Assembly (NCBI GenBank): GCA_948150685.1
Contig: OX411307.1
Coordinates: 105,373,968-105,437,967 of the forward strand
Length of the DNA: 64,000 nt
Direction: 5' to 3'
DNA from: Rhaphigaster nebulosa
Lineage: Eukaryota; Arthropoda; Insecta; Hemiptera; Pentatomidae
Shown here: positions 22,952 to 34,989 of the stretch, one piece after another
Numbering within the stretch: position 1 is the stretch's first letter
How the letters are laid out: every line of letters starts with the position of its first letter
Notes under the pieces: model-generated
Told to the model about the DNA's origin: nothing
The model's database searches: none
Seen by the model: the letters and a program-made list of their open reading frames with translations, nothing else
Position numbers and translations under genes: made by a program

Positions 22952-24236
22952 GAAAGAATGTTTTCATTTTTGATTATTTTCTCTAATCAGAGTAATCTCC
23001 TCTTCTTTAATATTCTAAGAAATCTCTGATATTTTTTTGTTTGGCTGGTTATCGTTAAAAAAAAAATTATTTTGGCACCCTTCTTTCCTTTATGCTCATG
23101 CTAACTGTCCCTGGTGGATATATTGAAAAACTAAGACCACTTATTTCATTGGTTATTTTTTTTTTTTTTTTCTGTAATGTCATGATTCAATTTTATCTAA
23201 GATCATCTACGTCTTTATGAAAATCAACCATGATGGCTAAATTGGCTCCCTTTATTGAACGGTGGTCAAATAGGCTCATTTAAAGAAATAAACTCCTATA
23301 TATATAATTTTAGTTGTTTTGTATATCAGGAGTTGAACTGTTATGACCATATACTTGCTTTGTAATTTTACGTAATTCAGTTGAAAATAAACTTCAACTT
23401 TAATATCTACCGTAAATCAGTCCCTGTCCTTGTCTTTTACTATAAGGTATTGTTAGCTAAAATAACTTTTGTATTTAGTAACTAATTGAGGGGTAAATAA
23501 AAAAGTAAAAAGCAGCTATCTGTAGCATCCAGTTGTGGAGACCAGCATCTTCTAAAGCCATTGTAGGCTTTATTATAATATGAATAGGATTAAATCACAG
23601 CCAGAAATGGTTCCTATAATAGAGAAAAAAGGTAATAACACCATGCACATGCTTTTAATATGAACATCTCCTGATAACAGACAAAATACCTTGAACTAAA
23701 CTTAATTCATATTTATATATTGCTTATATTTATTTATTTACTTAATTACTTGTGTAAATAAAAATATGTACAACTAATCAGTGTGTACAGTGCATACAAA
23801 AGAGAAAGAAATGTTTCTCAGTCAACATTATATCTTAGAATTGGCTCAATAATTGCATAATTTTCCAATGCATAATATAAAAATTAAATACATACACAAT
23901 TAAATTTAAAATCTTAAACATAAAATTTATAGGCATATATTTGTATTTATAAGCATTCAAAATTTTAAAAACTAATGCCCAATATTGCCATAGCAGCCAA
24001 TGGGAGTTAAATACAAAAGTACTGAACAGATCGCTATCCAGTTGGGGAGATCAGCATCTTCTAAAAAGAATATATCAACCATTCACTAAGTAAGTAATTA
24101 AGGTTGATGATTGTAAAGAAAGCTTTCATTGCTACTTTGTAGAAATTTCACTTGCTGCACTGCATTTGCACATGTCTATAGGGCATCCACATTTATATTA
24201 AAATGATTAACAATTACCTTATCCTATGATATAGTA
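22952..24236. other. Intron stretch with a diverged short direct repeat
   Basis: No gene seen. A block containing ATCCAGTTG.GGAGA.CAG followed by CATCTTCTAAA occurs at about 23528-23560 and again at 24036-24062, with weaker similarity before it. This suggests an old repeat unit spaced about 500 bp. Confidence 0.5.
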
Positions 24237-25481
24237 CGAGAGTAATCCCAAAAGTAAGGTCTCTTATTTTTTATTAATTAAAAAAAATTATTTTAAATAA
24301 TCTTTACATTTTTTTAAAGGTCAAACATTCACCTATTTATCTACATAATCCCCATTTCGGTTGATGCATTTTTGTAGACCCTGAGGTAGCTTTTGTAAGC
24401 CCATGTCATACCAGTTCGACACCAAGTCCTTGAGGAATCGTTGAACCTCTTCTTTCACCTCGTTGTAGGAGCTGAATCACCTTCCTGCAAAATTTACTTT
24501 CAACTTAGGGAACAGGTGACAGCCACTGGGTGCCAAATCCAGACTATAAGTGGGTGAGTGATGATGTCCCATCCAAACTTTTACAGAAGCTCGACAGTTA
24601 GACAGGCGACATAAGGGCGAGTGTTGTCATGGAGAATGCTTACGCCCTTGCTCAGCATTCCTCTTCTCTGGTTCTGAATTTCCCATCTGAGTTTTTTCAA
24701 AGTTTCACAATACCGATCAGCGTTTATTGTGGTCCCAGCTGGCATAAAGTCGACCAACTATACTCCCTTTCAATCCCAAAACACAGTTGTCATGACTTTA
24801 CCGGCAGACTGTGTTTGTTTAAATTTTTTCGGCTTCGGAGAAGAGGAATGCCACCACTTCCACGATTGTTGTTTTGTCTCTGGGGTGAAGTGCTTCGTTG
24901 TCTGCACATCGGCAAAGAAAATCGCGGGAAGAATCAACACGTTGCCACTTGTGATGTTCTGTCAGTATTCGTGGAACCCATCAAGTGCAAACCTTCCGAT
25001 ATTGCAACTTTTCCGTAAGAATCCAGTGTATCGTGCTTCGGGACATCTCAGGAACCAAAATGCAAAGATCTTCCAGAGAGATCTGTCGATCTTCATGCAT
25101 GGTTTCTTCGATCTTCTAGACTGTCTCGCCTGAAATTGATGATCTCCGACTCCTTTGCTGATCATGAATTTCATCATGACCGGCTGTAAATTCCCAACAC
25201 CATTTGCGAATATTTGTGACGTCTAAGCACGACTCACCATACACTTCAGTCAATTGGCGATGAATTTCAACAGGTGTAATGCTTTTCGCATTCAAAAACC
25301 GAATAACGGCGCAGATTTCGCACTTAGCGGTGACATTCAACAGGAGCTCAATGGCTGCCAGGTGCACACTAAGCATCTAGGGGTTGGGGAACCACCATCA
25401 CAACAGAGTATTCAGTAGCCACCAAAACAGTTTTGCTATGCCTCTAGTACGTCGGGAACCTTACTTTTTGGATTAACCTCG
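24237..25481 (-). mobile_element. mariner element B (1245 bp), decayed
   Basis: Terminal repeats begin CGAGAGTAATCCCAAAAGTA at 24237 and, inverted, CGAGGTTAATCCAAAAAGTA at 25481, each flanked by TA (24235-24236 and 25482-25483). Minus-strand transposase pieces: AVIRFLNAKSITPVEIHRQL and NIRKWCWEFTAG (25320-25180), SLEDLCILVPEMSRSTIHWI, VMTTVFWD with the first catalytic Asp (about 24790), VSILHDNTRPYVA with the second (about 24640), and then a frameshift before the third. Four or more stops make it dead. It is a different subfamily from element A by both termini and protein. Confidence 0.88.
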
Positions 25482-25483
25482 TA

Positions 25484-27040
25484 TTACATTTAATCTAATT
25501 TATCATAGTATAACATTACTATAATATACTATAGTAAATTACTATATATACATATATGTATATAAATAATACTATACTATACTTATATGTAGGTATTTCA
25601 TTTGATTAACAAAAAATCTTTTATCATAAATATTCATTAATATATTATTTCAAAAAATATTAATCATAATTACTATGATTAAGTTCCTTTTATCATTAAA
25701 AAATCAAATTACTTACCAGGGATTATATTTGTTTTACATTTAAGAGTAATACAAAAATATAGTCATTTAACTATTCCTCATTTAAGTCATTCCTTTTAGA
25801 AACAAATTTCCATTTTGACCATTTGGACAATAATAGCCACAAATTATCATTTCAATATAAAACAAATAAATTAAGGGGCAGATATATGATTATACTAGTC
25901 TGTATTATTAAATATTCAACAAAACTAGAAGGCTTTAATTGATAATTTCCTAGAATACTTTGCCAGAGTATGTCCCTTTTCAGAGTTAAGTAGCAACTTT
26001 CCAAAAACTTGTTGGTAACAGACACCTCTACTCTCCTTAATACCATCCATCCATACATGAAATAACCCGATAGAAGCATATGCCATGCCTGACATTTACA
26101 GCCTAAATCATTTATACTTTTAGCAACTGCTTAAAATGATTAGATCACCTGTAGTTGTAAGTTTTATTTGCCTTCAAAACCTATTCACTAAATTCTTGAA
26201 AGAAACCAATGTACATTGGTTAAATAGTTAAATTATGATCATTCACAAATCTTCTCACTTGTGGACCTAAGGAAATTCGTTCTTTAATTTTTGCATACAA
26301 ATACAAATATAAACAAAACTCCTTCCTCTATCTCTACTCTACAAATTCCATGAAATTATTAATCAATCCTAATTTGCAATGAAGAGACAGGCATAAGATT
26401 TTTTAAAATCTAAAGTAGAGCATCCTAATTCCTTCAACCTAGGACCATGGCCATGCTCTAGACTTCATTTTTAGCAATGACAAAATATTACTACAATTCA
26501 ATAAATTAACTTTTAAGAGAAAAATACTTTAGATGAATTCAAAAATAGCATATCCTAGTTTAAATATCAAGAAGTTTTACCATTTCAGTTGTGAGCCAAA
26601 AAAATTTTGAGAAAATTTTGGGGTGCATTTTCGATAAATTTAAATAATACAGTAGGTATTTAGAATTTTTGCATTCATAGATGGAAAATCTTAAATATTA
26701 AGAGAATTTTAATCACTGTCTTCATTCTGATCCTCCTCAGAACTTTAATTTTGACACCAGGTAAGATAGTTCTTCAGTATAGAGAACAAGTCAAAACAAT
26801 AAAGGTGCATAAGCATAGGCCCTTTCACCTCTACTAATAAACTATGGATTTAACACAGTATAGAAATATAAATAGTACCTGAACATTTATTTATATTCTT
26901 TCAAATGAACAAATAACAAGTGCTCCAAGTCAATAATTAAAAATAAAATTGTGATATAAAAATGATAAAACATTATTCCGTAAAACCGTATGTGATGGCA
27001 ACATTTTGAGAGCAAAACTGATTCAATCATTTGAAAATAC
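25484..27040. other. Intron stretch, nothing recognised
   Basis: AT-rich sequence of about 1.6 kb with no conserved ORF, no repeat shared elsewhere in the window and no microsatellite of note. Confidence 0.5.
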
Positions 27041-27042
27041 CA

Positions 27043-27270
27043 TCATTTAATAAAATTAAATCTAGGATAATTCATGTATAGCCTAGTGATATTAAATGGA
27101 TATAGTACACTCTGAGGAAACCTGATGGTGCTATAGATGTCCTGAGATAAATCTCCCAAAGAAAAAGAAAAAGAGAATGAACTAGCTAGATAACTGAAAA
27201 AACCTTTAACAATGGCTTGGGTTTTCTTAGCGTTTAACTGTAATTTATTCAAGTTCACCCAGACACTGAT
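27043..27270 (-). pseudogene. CR1-like LINE fragment
   Basis: Minus-strand translation SVWVNLNKLQLNAKKTQAIV, up to about 27180, matches the post-catalytic RT segment of the CR1-like family (ELKLNAEKTKAIVIG at 60410-60450, and VNLNRLRLNTTKTQANVMG at 50920-50975). It is a short 5'-truncated piece ending exactly at a TTAA next to the repeat array. Confidence 0.6.
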
Positions 27271-27274
27271 TTAA

Positions 27275-27966
27275 CCGTTTCGCTGCTACTAACACAAATC
27301 TGTGCGGTGAAGTCAGCGCTCCTCCAGTGCTACTAACACAAATCTGGGCGCAGAAGCGAGTGTCACTCCAGTACTACTAACACAGATCTGTGCGATGAAG
27401 TCAGCGCTCCTCCAGTGCTACTAACACAAATCTGTGCGCTGAAGCGAGCGCCCCTCCAGTGCTACTAACACAGATCTGTGATTCTGAATGACTGCTGTTC
27501 TCAAATACCTGTGTGCCTCAGAAATGGCAATTAGTGGTTGCTAAATCAACTAATAGACTCTTTGACTTGCCCGTAGATAGTGTAGGCACCTTCTTTTCAA
27601 TTTATGCCAACTTTCTGTTCGTTCGTCTTCAGACCTTTTATACCTGCTTAGGGAGAACCCTTCAACCTGGTCAAGTTCCTCAGTCAAATCCCTAGTGAAA
27701 TATGTGAGACACCATTATGTTAATTGCCATGTTTTAAGTTGTATCTCGCACAACACTCTTATTAATAACATAAATTAATTTAAAAAAAAAAATTTTAACT
27801 CTACCAATATAGATCCAAAGTCCGGATGAAAGAACAAGGATGGAATTTTTTTTTTGTTTTAATCAGAAATAATTACTTTCCAATGGTAAGCTTCCAAAAA
27901 GAACTCAGCACTGGGTGGTTGCTAAGGCACTAGACCTGCTCAAGCCTTGAATTGCTCTGCAGCGGG
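27275..27966. mobile_element. Candidate piggyBac-type non-autonomous element
   Basis: TTAA occurs at both 27271-27274 and 27967-27970. The inner ends are CCGTTTCGCTGC (left) and, inverted, CCCGCTGC (right), which are alignable with a 4-nt gap. Subterminal tandem repeats follow on the left. No transposase is present in the 692 bp. TTAA is common in AT-rich DNA and the inverted similarity is short, so this is a proposal. Confidence 0.35.
27285..27482. repeat. 44-bp tandem repeat, 4.5 copies
   Basis: Units start at 27285, 27329, 27373, 27417 and 27461 with an exact 44-nt period. Each contains CTACTAACACA(A/G)ATCTG, and the third and fifth contain the palindrome ACAGATCTGT. Units 1 and 3, and units 2 and 4, share variants (GAAGTCAGCG against GAAGCGAG), suggesting an 88-nt higher-order unit. 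It is GC-richer than the surroundings. Confidence 0.93.
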
Positions 27967-27970
27967 TTAA

Positions 27971-29118
27971 TATAGATCTTCCTGAATCCTGACAAATGCT
28001 AAGGGTAAACTCAGAACAGAAGAAGCATAGATTTTGGAGCGGTGGCATAAAGGAAATGGGAACAATGATGAAGTAATGTTGGAAAACATTAACATGGGAG
28101 CTGAAAAGATAGGGGATATAATTAAACGCTGGGCTATGCCTGAAAAAAGAGTATGGGAGGCAGTTAGGGGTTGACTGGGAATAGGAACTGCTTGAGTAGC
28201 ATGAGAGACGCAAACTTTAAAGCAGTGGATAGATTTAAAGGAAAAGGGTAATGATTTGAATTTGGAGAATGAATCTCGACCTTCCCACTGTGGTTAAAAC
28301 AGGTTGGTAACCTGTAGGAATAATCCGTCCTGTTTGTCTTAACAGGAGTAGGAAAGGACGTTAAACACCAATAAAAAAAGATAATACAAAAAAAAAAATC
28401 ATTTGGAAAAAAGGATAGAATGGTTTATGGAATAAAAGGCTTTGGAAAAATATAAGAGTACAAGAAAGGCTAATTTTATTTTTTCTATACTGACCAAAAT
28501 ATCAGATGTAATTTTGATTAGTACGGATAATGTAACTATTATCACATTGCTTCAATAATTTGGTGAATTTGCAAAGTAATCACCATCTGGCATTTAACCA
28601 ATCCTATAGTATGGCAATTCCTCAGGACAAGCTTTTAATATTTTTAAGTGTAAGAAAGAACCATTTAAAACTAGAAAATAGCATAATTAGAAAAATTGAC
28701 ATGGGAATTAAAAGTCCTGTAAGAAGCTTCTTTACAATATATGCAAGTAAAAATAACAGGAAAGGTCATACTGAGGAATTAGGGATTGAGGAACATAAAA
28801 AAAAAAAAATCAAATTTTTCTTTTTAGTTTTATAATGAACAAATATACCAATTAATCCTTGTTAAATTAAATCAAAGTTTTAAGAGACTAAGGTATATAA
28901 GAGGGAATATCAGTGAAATAGGAAATATTTCACAATAAGATAGTATAACCCAAATAATTTATTAATTATGATTAATTAGAAATAAGGCTCAAAACTAGCA
29001 TGACATGCTAGCATGTGCACTTTTCAAATGAAGCAAAATTGAAAAAAAAAAAATCAGTTATTAAGTTGTCTGTATTTCATTTTTCTGGTGATTTCGATCT
29101 GAAAAAAATCAGTACATA
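27971..29118. other. Intron stretch with a possible SINE tail
   Basis: Around 28275-28395 a GC-richer block with a TTAAAACAGG / CCTGTTTGTCTTAA-type inverted pair ends in GACGTTAAACACCAATAAAAAAAG, resembling a SINE 3' end with an A-rich tail. No tRNA-like head was found, so the family is unassigned. The rest (28396-29118) has nothing recognised. Confidence 0.3.
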
Positions 29119-31765
29119 CCCTAGGATCACCTATCCTAGGTAGCTGCCCCGGACGGGGGAGTGCATCAGGATGCTCTGAGGAGGCAGCCCCTTCACCTGG
29201 ATCAGGGGCAGTAGGCTGATTACCTGCTCCCCTTAAAACCTAATAATCATGAAACCTCAAGTAACAGAAGAAGCCGGACTGTCTCAAAGGAAACGACCAA
29301 GGAACCACCATATTGATAAACGATTAGCCTTTTGGAATATCTTATCCCTTTATAGATTAGGAGCGCTTCGAGCAATCCTTATGGAAATCGACAAATATAA
29401 AATAGGCATTGCAGCAATCCAGGAAGTTCACTGGTTAGGTAAAGGCACTCTTGAAAAGAAATTTCACACTTTCTACTACAGCTGCCATGATAACCTATAT
29501 AGTTTTGGAGTTGGCTTTGTCATGAGATGACGCACTCACCAGTGACTTCAATCCAGTCATCCCCCGATTGTGCAAATTACGAATTAAGGGTAAGTTTTGC
29601 AACTATACCATCATTAACTGCCATGCCCCAACAGGGGTAACGGATGATGAAGAAAAAGACCTATTCTATAAGGAACTTGGAAGGGTCATGGATGCTGGCC
29701 CTGTGTATGATGTTAAAATAGTAGTGGGAGACTTTAAAGCAAAGGTTGGCAGAGAACCTGCATTCCAACCTACTATTGGAATCCAATAATAATGGTCATC
29801 GGCTTATAAGCTTTGCCTCGAACAACGGACTAACCATAGGCAGTACCCTTTTTTCTGGAAAGAAGATCCATAAGGTAACCTGGAGATCTCCCAATGGACT
29901 AGTAAGCAACCAAATAGATCACCTTCTGATTAGCTCTTGTCATAAATCTAATTTGAATAATCTCAGGTCATACAGAGGAGCCAGCATGGACACGGATCAT
30001 TACCTAAGTGTAGTAAAAATTAGAGCAAGGATATCCGTTACCAGATCTTCTAAAAACAATCCATTAGAAGATATAGTGTAGGCAGACTAAAGGAGGCTGA
30101 AGTCTTCTGCATATGGCATAATGTCTTCTGCACAAGAAGGGAGACCAAAAGGATTGTGCTAACTACAGGTGAATTGTGCTGCTCTCATGTGCCTATAAAG
30201 TTCTGTCAAATGTCACGTTTTAGGAATTGGTGCCATTCGCCAAGAGGGAACTTATTAGAGGGAAATTATCAGTCAGGGTTTAGAAGAGGTCGCTCAACCA
30301 CCAATCAGATCTTTACTTTGCGGATGATCTTAGAAAAGGGAATGGAATATAAGCTGACCACTCACCATCAATTTGTCACCCTAATGTCATATGTCATATG
30401 AATAGATTCCAGAAAAACTCATGCGACTGATAAAAATGGCAATGAGAAATTCTAAATGCGCAGTCCGTATGGGGTCAGACCTGTCTGAAATATTTGAAAC
30501 CAGCTGCGGAGTAAGACAAGGAGACGTTCTTGCGTGTCTGAAAATCATAACTACAGACAACAGGCACCATCTTTTCCAGGGTTAAACAGCTGCTAGGATA
30601 TGCCAATGACTTTGATATTATGGCAAGAATGGAGCAGGCATTGAAAGAGGTATTCACTGCTCTTGAAACAGCAACAAGGGAGTTTGGTCTCATAACAAAA
30701 AAAAAAAATCTGTAACACTACAACCCATGAAGGGTCTTGGGTATATTACTTGGTAAGGACTGTACTGTTTCTAAGTCAACGGTTGTGCAAGGAGGTGATT
30801 TGGCCAACATCACGCTCAACCGCCAGGTTTTCCCCCAATTAAGGGTGCCCACTTTATAGAGGCTGGATGAGCCCCAGGAGGGTCTCCCAATCCCACAGGG
30901 TCGATCCACGGCTGATAACAGAATAAATAATTATCTGCCACAGCCGGTCTCGAACCCAGGACCAGGAGCATATCAACACAGTGCCTTACCACTGAGCTAC
31001 TTCGCTCCTTGTTTGGTCTCATAGCTAATGAGAAAAAAACCAAATACATGCTATTTGGTAGTGGCAGAGACAATGTTACATCACTAGACATTGGCCCCTA
31101 CAACTTTCAGAAAGTAGAATCTTTCATATATATGGGATCCGAGGTGAACTCTTGTAGCAATGTATCACAGGATATCGGTAGACGCATTAATGCTGCCAAT
31201 AGTTGTTTTCACAGCCTGACAAAGTATTTTAAGAGCAGGTTTATCTCCTGTCGTATGAAAATCATCCTTTACAAGACCCTGATACGATCAGTGCTTATCT
31301 ATGGGTCAGAGGCATGGGCGACCACCAAGTCTGAAGAAAACCAACTCATAGTATTCGAGAGGCAGATCCTCAGAAGAATCTTCAGAGTGGTAAAAGAGAG
31401 AGAGAGGTCTGGAGGAGAGGGAAAAAAAGGGAGCTCTATGTGCTATTCAATGAAAATGACATAGTCTGGGTTTTAAAGCTGGGAAGACACCGCTGGACTG
31501 GACATGTCGCTCGTATGGATGACTCTGAGATTCTAAAAAAAGTTGGACGTACAATCCTAAAAAAAAATGGAGGACGTACAATGAACGAAGAGAGTCGGGC
31601 GACCCAAGGCAAGATGGCTGGACTGTATTAAAGCGGATGTGAGAGCCTTGCTAGACACCTGAAACTGGATTGCTGCAGCAAAAGACAGAGCCCTCTGACG
31701 GAGGCTGCTCGAGGAGGCCCAGACTCGCTAGCGGGTTGTAGCGCCAAATATGCATGTATGTATGT
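29119..31765 (+). pseudogene. RTE-clade LINE, nearly full length, decayed
   Basis: APE endonuclease motifs in order: RLAFWNILSLYRLGALRAIL (29323-29385), IAAIQEVHWLG, FGVGF, NCHAPTG (29615), IVVGDFKAKVGRE (29725), then ATWRSPNG-like and NQIDHLLIS (29915) and MDTDHYLSVVKIRARIS. RT pieces: NYQSGFRRGRSTTNQIFTLR (30270-30325), CGVRQGD (30505), then after the SINE FGLIANEKKTKYMLFGSG and IGRRINAANSCFHSLTKYF. The 3' end has GTTGTAGCGCCAAATATG and a short (ATGT)n tail near 31750-31765. Domain order and motifs fit the RTE clade. Several frameshifts, a degraded catalytic region and the SINE insertion abolish function. Confidence 0.82.
30695..31010 (-). mobile_element. tRNA-derived SINE inserted in the RTE element
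   Basis: A 13-bp target duplication GTTTGGTCTCATA flanks the insert at 30682-30694 and 31011-31023. The tRNA-like head is on the right, minus strand: TAGCTCAGTGGTA (A box, about 30990-31002) and GGTTCGAGACC (B box, about 30945-30955), resembling an Ala/Val-type tRNA. The body contains the CCAATTAAGGGT block seen again at 848-899. In its own orientation the element ends in a run of 12 T, an unusual tail for a SINE. It inserted after the RTE copy. Confidence 0.85.
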
Positions 31766-34644
31766 ACCTTTTGGTTGAGCCATAGTTTATAATCGATAAT
31801 ATCCTTTGAAATATGCGCCTTAAAGAATACTATTAATAGCTTGCCCTTTTTTTTTTTAAAACATTTCCAAATCATATCTCTATCTTAACTCCTGAATTCC
31901 ACAAGTAAAGAGTGGTTAAAAATAGGGCCACCAAATTATTCATATACGTTTAGCACTAAATATATAATCTTCATGTTTCAATCTATAAGAAAAAAGAGGG
32001 TATGTAACTAAAATAAAGACTACAAAATCTTTTATTGTTGTTCACTTGGTTTAACAATCTTATATTCCCAAACTAGGAGTAGGAATGGCGAATTATCCTA
32101 CAGGTTAATATCCTCTCGTTTTTATAAAACCAAATTATTTATGAATTTCAACATGATCAATTACCAAACTAAGATGTAAGCAATGAATCAAAGAACTATA
32201 ACCAAGTTTTAAAGTTAATATCTGAAAGCCTTCACTAGGTAGCTAAATACTGAAGTAGCAGCAAATCATTTGCTCAGAAACTATAAATCCAATTGCTGAT
32301 ATTTTCAAAGGAAACCGTTAGAGCTCCTTCATAAGAAAGGAAGGATTTGAATGGTGGTTACTTCTTCTTAAACACATTTTCAGCTCCTCACATAAGTCGT
32401 ATAGCAAATCAAAATCATAATCATTACTGAGCATAATTATACTGGCCAGCAATATTCCGTAGTCAGATTTAAATTCAGTTGAGTATGTGTTCACAATTTG
32501 GTAAGGATAACAAAGTTTACAGAGAAAGGTGATTCTCAGTAGGTATCTTAAAAATAAGATTATACTAAATTTTGCCTTGAACTTGAAGAATTTTGCTCAG
32601 ATAAATTCCAATTCTGCAGATTGAACACCACCATCTGTAACTATAAACATTGTAACCTTATATAAATGCTTCAATACTTGTCATTCATGAAAAATAATGA
32701 TCAATATGTTTATGACATTTAAGATGGAAAAGTTTTAAGACTAAACCATAACATTATTTTTTATAAATATGAGAATGAAACTAATTAGAATATTAGGCTT
32801 ACTATGAACAAATTAGGCTTAATCCGACCCTGCCTAGAACATTTGAACCAGTAATTTAATCACTAACAATATTAAATAAAGATTAACAATTAAAAAAAAT
32901 ACATACACAATTCAGAGGACAAATACAAAAATCAGGACTGTTTTACTAGAATTATTTAAAATGGATCCCTTCAATAAGGCTATTTATGTATCATAGTCCG
33001 GCGTGCAAAAAGTAGACTTATTAATATCAAGCTAAAATTTTGCTAGAAGCTTCATAATGACAAGTCCTACAAGAATATACTAAAGTTTAAACCCAAATAT
33101 TTACGCACTACTGAGGGCTCAATTTTTTTTTTTTTTTTTTTAAATGTAATTTTATAAATATAATATGCCTAATTAATATCAACCTGTTTCTTCTTTTGCC
33201 AATCGATTAGAAATAATTATACAATCAAAAACCTGCAATTGGCCAACAAAAATCTTTCAACCAAGAGCGAGTTTGAAAAGTCTAATTCGTGAAATTGCAT
33301 TACGTAATATCAATCCATGAATAATTAATAACAAACTAAAAGCTATTTTTAGATATTCACAAAGAAAATCTAAGCTCTTTTGAGGTGAACCATTTTTAGA
33401 CAAATTAGGCAGAGCAGGATGGCTGTCTGATTCATATTTCAGCTATAGTCAATTCTTGTAGTACTTTGTATGATGAAGCTCTCCTAAAAGATTTAACTTC
33501 ATATTAATAAGCCAATTTTTTGCACGCCAGCTCCAAAACTATCAATAAGAACGAGATTGGCAGATTTTGTAAGAGATTTTTCAAAGTTAAATAAGCTATT
33601 ACTGAAATTTTACAAAAATTAATAATTGGAACATACTAAGCAAGCATACAATTAAAGAATAATGTATGAGAAAATTTGGACTTAGAGCACACTGAGAAAT
33701 TGATCAGAATTCACACAAAGTAATAACTCATACGTAAAAATATGGGTATAAAAAAATTAAATACAAAATCATTGTATGACAGAAGAAATACACAGGCTCT
33801 TGTGATTATTTTCAAGGGTAGTATTTAAAGCATGGAGCATGACTTGTACTTGAACCTCTTTTACATAAAGATAGATTTACTGAAGAATAAACATCTAATT
33901 AAATCAAATAAAACAGCAGAAATACCAATATGGTTTCTAGTCTATAAAGCAATAATCTTCAAGTTTTTTTTACTCTGGAAAAACATTAGATTGCCATGAT
34001 TTTTAAAGAATAAATACAGCAAATCACAGTTCAAGTATGAAGGGAATGCATCAGAAATACATAAAGAAGAAACAGATAAACTTGGTATACTGTCATTACA
34101 GAAAACATATCAATAACATTTAATATTTTGGACATTTAAGAATCAGAACAAACAATTATCATTCCCATATTAGACTATCTTATGTCTGGATTTTGATTTT
34201 AACAAAATTTATATTTAGTTTTAATACATAAGAACATTTTGCTTAATGCAAAAATCTTATATCAGTGAGTCATTACTTGTGCTGGCATATTTTAAAACCT
34301 AATGCTTTTTAAATGGTAATCTAGATATCAATCAAAAATTCTCAAGTCTTATAAGATAATATAAGCACTTATAAAGAAGAAGAAAGGAAACACCAGGCCA
34401 TAGGGCATATTCAAATAACTGATGATTTTTTTTTTTTAATCAAAATTATTTGAATCTAGATCTGTCGAACTAAAATTAAAAAAAAAATCTTTCAATGATT
34501 GTATAGCAGCACAAAACAATAGTAAAATATAAACTTCCTGCTCAACTAACGTATAACAAATCTCAGAGCAAGCCAGAATATAAGTAGAATGTTCTTAATA
34601 TTTTACCTTATTAGTTAGTGAGGTTGTTTAGAGCTGTATTTTTT
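31766..34644. other. Intron stretch, nothing recognised
   Basis: About 2.9 kb of AT-rich sequence without conserved ORFs or repeats shared with the rest of the window. T-rich and A-rich runs occur near 33124-33142 and 34424-34438. Confidence 0.5.
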
Positions 34645-34989
34645 ATTAAGATTACCGCTACTTGGTCGATAAAAGCACCAAATTTGGTGTGTAAGTACCT
34701 TAGGGTATACTAATAAATGTTAGTCTAGGAGTCCTCTCGAATTTAAAAAAAATTGAAAACAAAATTTTTGTTTTTGAAATTAAATTTTTTTTAAAATTGA
34801 ATTTGTGATGTTTTGCAGATGTTGACCATCTTGGATTAATTTGCCTTTATTTTACCTTACTTAACCCGGGAATAATTTACCTTATTAATTATTACCCTTT
34901 TAGATTTCACCCCAGTGTAGACATGTTAGTGATTGGCATTGTTCCAATAATAAATCCACAAAAATAATACTATAGTGTTAAATAATATC

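Noticed and set aside
27285..27482. Regular repeats that might look like a CRISPR array
   Set aside because: The units are directly adjacent with no unique spacers, and the surroundings are plainly eukaryotic.
27500..27690. Minus-strand TATAAAAGG as an LTR or host promoter
   Set aside because: No TG...CA ends, no flanking duplication and no gene downstream. A TATA-like word is expected by chance in this composition.
28560..28835. 91-codon open frame as a gene
   Set aside because: No recognisable motif and ends in a poly-A-derived Lys run; nothing supports expression.
30935..31010. Functional tRNA gene of Ala/Val type
   Set aside because: It is the head of an insert with a 13-bp duplication and a long non-tRNA body, hence a SINE.
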